Positions 23,453 to 30,929 of a stretch of 32,808 bases of DNA are shown here, in pieces (position 1 is the first letter of the stretch; each line of letters begins with the position of its first letter). The translations under genes were made by a program, and so were the position numbers. The notes under the pieces were generated by a model. That model made no database searches and was not told the DNA's origin. It worked only from the letters and a program-made list of their open reading frames with translations. Origin of the DNA: Planctomycetota bacterium (GTDB lineage: Bacteria > Planctomycetota > Planctomycetia > Pirellulales > UBA1268); contig JAPOIM010000047.1 in assembly GCA_029978905.1 (NCBI GenBank), forward strand, positions 1 through 32,808, written 5' to 3'.

Positions 23453-23977
23453 ATGCGCGACCGAAAAGTGGTGAAAAACGTGAAGTGGTCCAACGCCGGC
23501 AGGACGTTTGTGGCAGCCTTGGCGGTCGCGTTGTGCGGAAGCGTGTCTCTGGCTCAGGGGCTTGGCAGCTCAAGCATGAGTTTTGGCTCCTCGTGGCAGG
23601 TCCCACCGCCGCGGCAGTCGGCAGTCTCCATGCCTACGGGCATTGCACCGCGCGACGCGAGGCCCACACGGATCGCCATGCTCAATGGCGATGTGGTGAT
23701 GGATGGTGATGTGATCATGGAGGATGGTTCTCAGTTCTCCGGCTCGATGGGAATGATGTCAGAACCATGCACTACCTGCCGCACGCCGCCGTGGCATGGC
23801 AATGTGTGCAATCCCGATCCGTGCGGACCCGTGTGCGAGCCCTGCGATCCTTCGTACCGACGGGCGTGCTTCCCACGCGCGCACGCCCTGTTCAGCAAGG
23901 GCTACATCGCCTCACCGATGCCCCCGTGCGAGCCTCGTTGCAAGCATTGCGGCATGCCGGTGCCGGTTGGGTTCTAG
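23453..23977 (+). CDS. Secreted cysteine-rich protein
   Basis: A 174-residue exported protein with no family I can name. Residues 1-35 form a signal peptide (basic start, then TFVAALAVALCGSVSLAQG). The middle has a Gly/Ser/Met region with short Asp/Met repeats (NGDVVMDGDVIMEDG). The last 70 residues hold ten cysteines, mostly as CxxC or CxxxxC pairs with Pro (CTTC, CGPVCEPC, CEPRCKHC), suggesting disulphide knots or metal binding outside the cytoplasm. Cys-rich surface or matrix proteins are frequent in planctomycetes. ATG 23453 is preceded by GAGG at 8 nt. It converges on the SLC13 gene with 26 bp between stops. Confidence 0.75.
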   Translation: MRDRKVVKNVKWSNAGRTFVAALAVALCGSVSLAQGLGSSSMSFGSSWQVPPPRQSAVSMPTGIAPRDARPTRIAMLNGDVVMDGDVIMEDGSQFSGSMGMMSEPCTTCRTPPWHGNVCNPDPCGPVCEPCDPSYRRACFPRAHALFSKGYIASPMPPCEPRCKHCGMPVPVGF

Positions 23978-24003
23978 GCGAAGTCACGCGGGCGGCTCGG
24001 TCG

Positions 24004-25503
24004 TTACGGAAACCAGATTCGCCCGACAGCCAGCATCCCCACCGTCACGCAGGCGGCTCCTGCGACGTCGAGCATTGCTCCCGCTCGCACCATGTCGGCG
24101 AGCGGCACCCGGCCCGATCCGTAGACGATCGCGTTGCACGGGGTACTGACGGGCATCATGAAGCCAAGGCTTGCCGCAAACGTGGCCGCCAAGGCCGCAG
24201 GTAACGGGTCCGCCCCAACCGCCGTGGCCAGCGCCAGTCCCACCGGTACCACCATATTGGCGCTGGCGGTGTTGCTCGTGAACTCGCTGGTGATGGCCGC
24301 CACCAGGGCAGCCGCGGCGATCAAGGTGATCCCACCCCCTTCTGGGATGAACCCGGTGATCGACCTTCCGAGCCCATCGGCGAGGCCGGTTGAGAACGAG
24401 AGCTCTCCGAGAGCCATCCCGCCACCGTAGAGCAGCACCACGCCCCAGTCGATCTTGGAGGCCTGCTCCCAGCTCAGCACGCGGTTGCCATTTCCTCCCG
24501 GCAGGATGAAGAGGGCCACGGCTCCGATCAGTGCGGCCACGCCCTCCGGCACGCGCGAGGAGAGGATCTGGCACCACGGATGCTCTTTGCCAAGCACCAA
24601 GGCAAGCACGCCGGGTGCGACCCAGAGAGCGATCGTGATCGCGAAGGCGGCCGCCGCGGATTTTTGGCCGGTCGTCCAGCCACCGAGGGCTTCCCGCTGC
24701 GAGCGCACGTAGTCCGTCACCCCATGGAGTCGTGAGACACCAGCGGGAAAGAGCGTGAGGGCGACCGCCACCACGACCAGGAGCATCGCCAGGGTCAGCG
24801 GCACGCCGAGCAAGCACCAGGAGAAGAAAGTGATGTCGATCTCAAGCTGCTTTTCGATGAACGCCAGCCCAATCAGATTGGGAGGTGTCCCGATTGGGGT
24901 GGCGAGCCCGCCGATCGACGAAGCGAAGGCCACCACCAGCAGCATCCCCGTCGCGAAGCGAGGGTTGAGCTTTGAGTCCCGAGCGCCGTCGTGGGCCTGC
25001 TCGATCGCCGCCAGAATGCCCGTCACGATCGCAAACATCATGGCGGTGGTGGCGGTATTCGAGATCACCCCGCTGATCACCCCGCAGACAATGGCAATGG
25101 CCGCCATGATCCGCTTGGGATGTTCGCCAACCCAGGGCTGAGCGAGCACCGCATACGCCACGCGTCGGTCGAGACGATGCACGCGGATTGCCTCCGCCAG
25201 CATGAACGAGCCAATAAAGAGAAAGATTAGCGGTTCGGCAAATGGGCGAAACACCTCGCGGGCAGGCCCAACGCCGGTGATCACGCAGGCAGAGGCCCCC
25301 GCCAAAGCCGTCACCGGCAGCGGGAGAGTTTCACTCACCCACAAGACGACCACTGCCGCGAGGACGCTAGCAAGCCGATGGGCTTCGAGCGGAAGGGCCG
25401 CCTCACCACTCGAGAGTGGCAGCCAAGCCACCCCAACCGCAGCCGCGACGGCGATCCCCAAAGAGATCGCCAGTCGCGTCGCGTTTGGAAGGTGAGCTGG
25501 CAA
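24004..25503 (-). CDS. SLC13/DASS family anion transporter
   Basis: A 499-residue inner-membrane transporter of the divalent anion:sodium symporter family, which moves dicarboxylates such as succinate, malate or citrate, or sulfate. The two inverted-repeat SNT motifs are present (SNTATTAMM at 148-156 and TSNTASANM near 410), together with ATPIGTPPNLIG and FLFIGSFMLAEAI. The frame runs up to the stop codon of the upstream ppdK gene with no ATG, so initiation must be at a rare codon; TTG 25503 is the best available but its ribosome-binding site is weak (TAGG about 8 nt upstream). It lies 24 nt after ppdK in the same frame, so the two are surely co-transcribed; supply of C4-dicarboxylates to the pyruvate/PEP node would make sense of the pair (inference). 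Confidence 0.9.
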   Translation of the reverse strand: MPAHLPNATRLAISLGIAVAAAVGVAWLPLSSGEAALPLEAHRLASVLAAVVVLWVSETLPLPVTALAGASACVITGVGPAREVFRPFAEPLIFLFIGSFMLAEAIRVHRLDRRVAYAVLAQPWVGEHPKRIMAAIAIVCGVISGVISNTATTAMMFAIVTGILAAIEQAHDGARDSKLNPRFATGMLLVVAFASSIGGLATPIGTPPNLIGLAFIEKQLEIDITFFSWCLLGVPLTLAMLLVVVAVALTLFPAGVSRLHGVTDYVRSQREALGGWTTGQKSAAAAFAITIALWVAPGVLALVLGKEHPWCQILSSRVPEGVAALIGAVALFILPGGNGNRVLSWEQASKIDWGVVLLYGGGMALGELSFSTGLADGLGRSITGFIPEGGGITLIAAAALVAAITSEFTSNTASANMVVPVGLALATAVGADPLPAALAATFAASLGFMMPVSTPCNAIVYGSGRVPLADMVRAGAMLDVAGAACVTVGMLAVGRIWFP

Positions 25504-25527
25504 TAGTCTGCCTACCGACGAGAGAAA

Positions 25528-28338
25528 CTATTTCTTGCCGTACTTCAGACCGGCCTGACCGGCGGCCAGACGTGCCACGGGCACGCGGTACGGCGAGCAG
25601 CTGACGTAGTCGAGCCCGATCTCGTGGCAGAAGACCACGGAGTGGGGTTCGCCACCGTGCTCACCGCAGATGCCGAGCTTGATGTCAGGGCGCGTTTCCT
25701 TGCCCTTGGCGACACCGATCTTCATCAGCTGGCCCACGCCGGTGGTGTCGATCGAGGCAAACGGGTTTGCCTTGACGATGCCCATCTCGGTGTAGAGCGG
25801 CAGGAAGGTGGCGGAATCGTCGCGGCTCATGCCGAGACAGGTCTGCGTGAGGTCGTTGGTGCCGAAGGAGAAGAACTCCGCGGTCTCCGCGATCTCGTTG
25901 GCCGTCAGGGCACCACGTGGGATTTCGATCATCGTGCCCACGAGGTACTTGATCTTCTGACCAGTCTCTGCCTGAACCTGCTTGGCAACCGCGTGCACAA
26001 TCTCCACCTGGTTGTCGAGCTCCTTCTTGAAGCCCACCAGCGGAATCATGATTTCAGGACGCACCTTGATGCCGTCCTTTTGCACCTTGGCGGCCGCTTC
26101 GAACACGGCACGGGCCTGCATCTCGGAGATCTCCGGATAGGAGATGCCCAGACGGCAGCCACGGTGACCGAGCATGGGGTTGAACTCATGCAGGGCAGCA
26201 ACCCGCTTGGCAACTGCTGAGGTCGAAATGCCGAGCTTGGCGGCAAGTTCCTTCTGAGCGTTCGTGTCGTGTGGCACGAACTCATGCAGCGGCGGGTCGA
26301 GGAACCGGATCGTGGCAGGACGGCCTTCGAGCGCCCGGAAGATGCCCTCAAAGTCTTCCCGCTGGTAGGGAAGCAACTTGGCGAGCGCCTCACGGCGAGA
26401 CTCGATATTCTCGGCAAGGATCATCTCACGCATGGCGTCGATGCGATCCCCTTCGAAGAACATGTGCTCGGTGCGGGTCAGACCGATACCTTCGGCCCCG
26501 AACGCAATCGCCTGACGCACCTGCTCTGGTGTGTCGGCGTTGGTGCGGATGCCCATGGTCCGGTACTTATCCGCGAGCTTCATGACGAAGGAGAAGTACT
26601 GGTAGATCTCCGATTCTTCAGGCTTCATCGTGCGGCTGATGAGCACCTGTTTCAGCTCACTGTCGGCCGTGGCGATTGCTCCGGCAAACACCTCACCAGT
26701 GGATCCGTTGATCGAGATCGCGTCGCCTTCCTTGAGGGTCTTGCCTGCACAGGTCAGGGTGCCCTTGGCATAGTCGATCTGAATCGCACCGGCACCGGCC
26801 ACACAGACCTTGCCCATTTGGCGAGCCACGAGAGCGGCATGGCTGGAGACACCACCACGGCTGGTGAGGATGCCCTCAGCGGCGATCATGCCACGGAGAT
26901 CTTCAGGGCTGGTTTCGATACGGGCGAGCACCACGCTCTTCCCCTTCGAGCCGAGCTCTTCAGCCTTGGCGGCGGTGAACACGAGCTGACCGGAGGCAGC
27001 ACCAGGGCCAGCCGGCAGGCCGGCCGTCAGAAGCCGCCCTTCCTTGCCCGCTGCGTCGTAGGCCTTGCGGTCGAAGATCGGAGCAAGCAGCTGCGACAGA
27101 GCATCGGGATCCGCCGAACGGATCGCATGCTCAGGGGTCATCAGCTTCTGCTTGACCATGTCGTGCGCAATCTTCACGTAGGCGATTGCGGTTCGCTTGC
27201 CGTTGCGAGTCTGAAGCATGTAGAGCTTCTTCTTCTCAACGGTGAACTCGAAGTCCTGCACGTCGCCAAACTTCTTTTCGAGCGTGGCACGGACCTTTTC
27301 GAGCTGCTTGTAGGTGCTGGCAAAGCCAGGATCGTGGGCCATCTCGGCGACGGGCTTGGGCGTCCGCACGCCAGCCACCACGTCTTCACCCTGAGCGTTG
27401 ATCAGGTACTCGCCGTAGAAGATGTCTTCGCCGGTGGCAGGGTCACGGGTGAAGGCCACGCCCGTGGCGCAGTCGTCGCCCATGTTGCCGAAGACCATCG
27501 CCTGCACGTTGACGGCGGTGCCCCACTCGTCCGGAATCTTGTACTTGCGGCGGTAGAGGATCGCCCGCTCGTTCATCCAGCTGCCGAAGACCGCGCCAAC
27601 GGCGCCGATCAGTTGCTCCATCGGATCCTGCGGGAATTCCTTGCCGGTCCGCTGCTTGATCAGCGTTTGATAACGCTTGATCAACTCGCGAAGGTGCTCT
27701 TCGGTGAGGTCGAGGTCTTCGGTGATCCCGAGCTGATGCTTCAGCCCGTCCATCACTTCTTCGAACGGCTCATGCTCGTTCTCGTGGACTTTCTGCACGC
27801 CCATCACCACGTCGCCGTACATCTGGATGAAGCGGCGATAGGAGTCGTAGGCAAAGCGGCCGTTGCCGGTGGCTTCGGCAAGACCAACGACCGTCTGATT
27901 GTTGAGGCCGAGGTTGAGGATCGTGTCCATCATGCCCGGCATGCTGTCGCGGGCACCGGACCGCACGCTCACCAGCAGCGTGTTGTCGGGATCACCAAAC
28001 TTCTTGCCCGTCTCCTTCTCGATGAGCTTCACGTTGGCAGCGATCTGCTCTTCCAACCCTTCGGGAAACTTCTGCTTCGACTTGTAGAAGTCGACGCAGC
28101 AGTCGGTGGTGATCGTGAAGCCAGGAGGAACCGGCAGGCCGATCTTGGTCATCTGGGCGAGGTTCGCACCCTTGCCACCGAGGAGCGATCGCATGGTGCC
28201 GTCGCCGTCGCACTTCTTCGCACCGAAGAAGTAGATCAGCTTCCCGGCCTTTGCCTTGGCAGGCTTGGCTGCGGCTTTCGGAGCCTTTTTGGCGGGCTTG
28301 CTGGATGTCTTGGACGCTTTGGGAGCGGACTTGGCCAT
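25528..28338 (-). CDS. ppdK: Pyruvate, phosphate dikinase with Lys/Ala-rich N-terminal tail
   Basis: A 936-residue PPDK that reversibly converts pyruvate, ATP and phosphate to PEP, AMP and pyrophosphate. The ATP-grasp domain starts at [16 protein letters not shown] with the [10 protein letters not shown] block; the swivelling phosphohistidine domain has [18 protein letters not shown] near residue 495 with the catalytic His; the PEP/pyruvate TIM barrel ends with [10 protein letters not shown] near residue 893, whose Cys is the usual acid/base. The family is about 870-880 residues long. The excess is a 32-residue tail of Lys, Ala, Pro and Ser ([20 protein letters not shown]) resembling histone H1 or HU tails. 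GAGAGG lies upstream of ATG 28338. Followed by the SLC13 transporter, preceded at 243 bp by an ABC ATPase. Confidence 0.96.
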   Translation of the reverse strand: MAKSAPKASKTSSKPAKKAPKAAAKPAKAKAGKLIYFFGAKKCDGDGTMRSLLGGKGANLAQMTKIGLPVPPGFTITTDCCVDFYKSKQKFPEGLEEQIAANVKLIEKETGKKFGDPDNTLLVSVRSGARDSMPGMMDTILNLGLNNQTVVGLAEATGNGRFAYDSYRRFIQMYGDVVMGVQKVHENEHEPFEEVMDGLKHQLGITEDLDLTEEHLRELIKRYQTLIKQRTGKEFPQDPMEQLIGAVGAVFGSWMNERAILYRRKYKIPDEWGTAVNVQAMVFGNMGDDCATGVAFTRDPATGEDIFYGEYLINAQGEDVVAGVRTPKPVAEMAHDPGFASTYKQLEKVRATLEKKFGDVQDFEFTVEKKKLYMLQTRNGKRTAIAYVKIAHDMVKQKLMTPEHAIRSADPDALSQLLAPIFDRKAYDAAGKEGRLLTAGLPAGPGAASGQLVFTAAKAEELGSKGKSVVLARIETSPEDLRGMIAAEGILTSRGGVSSHAALVARQMGKVCVAGAGAIQIDYAKGTLTCAGKTLKEGDAISINGSTGEVFAGAIATADSELKQVLISRTMKPEESEIYQYFSFVMKLADKYRTMGIRTNADTPEQVRQAIAFGAEGIGLTRTEHMFFEGDRIDAMREMILAENIESRREALAKLLPYQREDFEGIFRALEGRPATIRFLDPPLHEFVPHDTNAQKELAAKLGISTSAVAKRVAALHEFNPMLGHRGCRLGISYPEISEMQARAVFEAAAKVQKDGIKVRPEIMIPLVGFKKELDNQVEIVHAVAKQVQAETGQKIKYLVGTMIEIPRGALTANEIAETAEFFSFGTNDLTQTCLGMSRDDSATFLPLYTEMGIVKANPFASIDTTGVGQLMKIGVAKGKETRPDIKLGICGEHGGEPHSVVFCHEIGLDYVSCSPYRVPVARLAAGQAGLKYGKK

Positions 28339-28502
28339 GGACGAAACGTTCCTCTCGGGGGATCTAAAGGGAGGTGGACCTGAAAATGGACGGTAACGGC
28401 GGCGTTGTTCAGTGCCTGCCGTGATCGCTGCAGGTGATCGGCGCGCACCGGCGGCACACGCGGAAAAACCGGCAAACTGTCCGCAGACTGTAGAGTCGCG
28501 GC

Positions 28503-28527
28503 AGGGGGAGCGTCAACGACGCCCCCT
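28503..28527. terminator. GC-rich hairpin between ABC ATPase and ppdK genes
   Basis: GGGGGAGCGTC and GACGCCCCC pair around AAC with one bulged A. It lies 55 bp downstream of the ABC ATPase stop and 165 bp upstream of ppdK. There is no U-run, so it may terminate or protect the ABC transcript. The remaining bases between the genes show nothing I can assign. Confidence 0.3.
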
Positions 28528-28581
28528 CACGACAGACAACTATAAGTCAAAGTGTTTGGCATGGCCGATTTTGGAAGAATT

Positions 28582-29424
28582 TCAGCGACCCCCCTGGGGA
28601 GGGTGCTTCTTGCCGGCGACCGTCGCCGTGATCAGGCCGCCCTCGTCGCGGGCGACGCGGAGCGGCAGACCAAAGAGGGCCGAGAGGCGTTTGCCGGTGA
28701 GGGCGGCAGAGGCCGGACCGTCAAAGGCGACTCGTCCCTGTTCGAGAAGGACCACGTGATCGAAGCCGGGCACGATCTCCTCAAGGTGGTGGGTGACGAT
28801 CAACAACGTCAGGCCAGGCTGCTGCGTGAGCCCTGCAAGCATTGAGAGGAACTGATGGCGGGCGGCGAGGTCGAGTCCCGTTGTCGGTTCATCGAGCACG
28901 AGCAGTTCGGGTTGGTGCACGAGGCAGCGAGCGATCAACACACGCCGCCGCTCGCCGGTCGAGAGGGTGGCCAGGGTGCGGTCGCTGAGGTGTGCGGCGG
29001 CGACCCGCGCAAGCGCCGCATCGATGGCCGCCTGCACCTCGGGAGTGCAGTCCACAGAGAAGGCGGTGAGTTTCGTCGCGGTGAAGCCGCTGGCGACGGC
29101 GTCGGCGGCGGTCATGCTGCCGGGGCGCCCATGGGAAAAGTCGCGGTCCACCGTGGCTGAGACGATGCCCATGCGTCGACGCAGTTGCGAGACATCCCAG
29201 TCGCTGCGGCCGAGGATGCGGACCTGCCCCTGCTGGCCAGCGTCATCAATCGATGGGTAGAGTTCGCGCTCGAGCACGCGCAGCAGCGAGGTTTTGCCGG
29301 CACCATTGGGCCCCAGGATCACGGTGTGCCGCCCGGCAGGAATCTCAAGCGACACGTCGCGCAAGAGTTCTGCGGCACCACGGCGAATGGTCACCCGGTC
29401 GAGTTCGAGGAGCGTCGCTGCCAT
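28582..29424 (-). CDS. ABC transporter ATP-binding protein (ModF/YlmA-like)
   Basis: A 280-residue single ABC ATPase. Walker A GPNGAGKT (38-45), signature LSTGE (154-158), Walker B LLVLDEP (174-180) and the H-loop THH (211-213) are intact. No permease or binding-protein gene lies beside it, so its partner is unknown. The sequence around the signature and a stretch of about 30 residues inserted before it resemble stand-alone ATPases of the ModF/YlmA type, which is a loose match. ATG 29424 has GGAGG 9 nt upstream. The gene lies between the DUF1015 gene and ppdK on the same strand; the 95-bp gap upstream may hold its promoter, but I see no clear element. Confidence 0.9.
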   Translation of the reverse strand: MAATLLELDRVTIRRGAAELLRDVSLEIPAGRHTVILGPNGAGKTSLLRVLERELYPSIDDAGQQGQVRILGRSDWDVSQLRRRMGIVSATVDRDFSHGRPGSMTAADAVASGFTATKLTAFSVDCTPEVQAAIDAALARVAAAHLSDRTLATLSTGERRRVLIARCLVHQPELLVLDEPTTGLDLAARHQFLSMLAGLTQQPGLTLLIVTHHLEEIVPGFDHVVLLEQGRVAFDGPASAALTGKRLSALFGLPLRVARDEGGLITATVAGKKHPPQGGR

Positions 29425-29519
29425 CCCGAGATCCCTCCGATCGCGATCCCTGCCCGATCAACGCCTGCCCGTCGATCAGGGTGTCAGCAGGTTGCTGGGG
29501 CTCAGTGTGCCAGGGCGGC

Positions 29520-30776
29520 TTACACGGTCGCCCCGTCGATCCGTTCAAACTCGTGCACAAACAAACCGCTGCGCAGCTTTGGCTCAAACCACGTGCTCTT
29601 CGGCGGCATGATCTCATCGGCATCGGCCACCGCGAGCAGCTCGTCTGGGCTCGTGGCATGCATGGAGAAGGCGACGCCGTCGCTTCCGGCTCGCTTTTCC
29701 AACTCACCACAGCCACGAACGCCCCCCACAAACGCGATCCGCGTGTCGGTGCGAGGGTCGCCGATCCCCAGGATCGGGGCGAGCACGCGGTCCTGCAGGA
29801 GAGCGACGTCGAGCGAGGCGATCGGATCGGTGTGGTCGATCGACGACTCGGGGAACGTCAAAAGCCACCAGCCGCCTGCCACAAACACAAGCACCTGCCC
29901 ACGCTTGGCTGGGGTGCCTGCCGCGGCGGGTTCGAGCGAACCGACCTCGCGAAGTTTTTCCAGAAGGGCGTCGGCCGACAACCCGTTGCGGTCGGCGACC
30001 ACCCGGTTGTAGGGGAGGATCCGCAGCTGGTCGTGCGGGAAGATCACCGCCATGAAGTGGTTGTATTCCTCGTGGCCGCTGTGGGCCGCGTTCGCCTTCT
30101 GTGAGGCGGTGGCAGCCCGCTCACCGCCGGCAGAGCGGTGGTGGCCGTCGGCAATGTAGAGCCGCGAGAGGTCACCGAAGGCGGCGACGTACGCCGCGGC
30201 ATCGGGCACCGGCCAGCCCGTGTGCTGCACGCCCGCTGGATCGACAAAGTCAAACAGGGGCTCGGAGGTCATGTCCTGGGACATCCGCTCGGCAAGGGTC
30301 ATGCCACCACTGGCCTCATCACGAAAGCAGAGAAACACCGGTTCGGCATGGCTTGCCGTCACCAGCATGTGACGCGTTCGGTCATCTTCTTTGTCGGGCC
30401 GGGTCTTTTCGTGCTTGCGGATATCACCGGTGCGATACTGCTCCGCTTCCACACAGGCCACCACTCCCGTCTGGGCCACGCCCTCGCGAATCTGTCGATA
30501 GAGGTAGAGGCTCGGTGAGGCCTCTCGGGTGAGGGTGCCAGCAGCGATCATGGCCTGCAGGTTGTCGCTCGCCTTTTGATAGACCTCGGCGGCGTGGCAG
30601 TCGGTGTCTTCCGGGAGATCGATTTCCGACCGCACCACATGCAAGAACGACCGCGGCTTCCCCTCTGCCCGCTCCCGAGCCTCTTCGGTGGAAATCACAT
30701 CGTAGGGGTCGCAGGCCACCTCGGCAGCGTGGTCGGCAGAGGGTCGGAGGGCGGTGAAGGGATGGATGCGAATCAT
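29520..30776 (-). CDS. DUF1015 family protein
   Basis: A 418-residue cytoplasmic protein of the DUF1015 family, widespread in bacteria and archaea and without an established reaction. Family hallmarks are the N-terminal PFTALRPS followed by CDPYDVIS, the charged block HEKTRPDKEDDR (122-133) and IADGHHRS with DGHHR at 210-214. The DGHHR motif recalls the ParB/sulfiredoxin-fold nucleotide site used by ADP- or ATP-dependent serine kinases, so a small-molecule or protein kinase-like activity is possible, but this is inference. No signal peptide or membrane segment. It is encoded just downstream of the CPBP-receptor fusion gene, separated by 153 bp. Confidence 0.9.
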   Translation of the reverse strand: MIRIHPFTALRPSADHAAEVACDPYDVISTEEARERAEGKPRSFLHVVRSEIDLPEDTDCHAAEVYQKASDNLQAMIAAGTLTREASPSLYLYRQIREGVAQTGVVACVEAEQYRTGDIRKHEKTRPDKEDDRTRHMLVTASHAEPVFLCFRDEASGGMTLAERMSQDMTSEPLFDFVDPAGVQHTGWPVPDAAAYVAAFGDLSRLYIADGHHRSAGGERAATASQKANAAHSGHEEYNHFMAVIFPHDQLRILPYNRVVADRNGLSADALLEKLREVGSLEPAAAGTPAKRGQVLVFVAGGWWLLTFPESSIDHTDPIASLDVALLQDRVLAPILGIGDPRTDTRIAFVGGVRGCGELEKRAGSDGVAFSMHATSPDELLAVADADEIMPPKSTWFEPKLRSGLFVHEFERIDGATV

Positions 30777-30929
30777 GCGGCTTCTCGGGTGAGGGGAACG
30801 GTGGGGGCGTTGATCAGGCGTGGAGGGTCAGCGCAGGCGGAGGATAGCCGTGCCAGTGTTGTTGGTGCAAACGTCCGCAGGACAGCAGCGAGACAACGGC
30901 CCAAAACGGTCCTGGCTGCGGAGACAACG
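30777..30929. other. Gap between DUF1015 and receptor-fusion genes
   Basis: A 153-bp non-coding stretch, both neighbours on the minus strand. No strong hairpin with a U-run and no clear promoter is visible; it probably holds the DUF1015 promoter. Confidence 0.4.

Noticed and set aside
26269..28383. 704-codon plus-strand frame opposite ppdK
   Set aside because: Shadow of a highly conserved enzyme gene in high-GC DNA; its His/Asp/Leu/Val-rich translation shows no domain.
30101..30532. Plus-strand frames opposite the DUF1015 gene
   Set aside because: Arg/Pro/His-rich shadows without ribosome-binding sites or domains.
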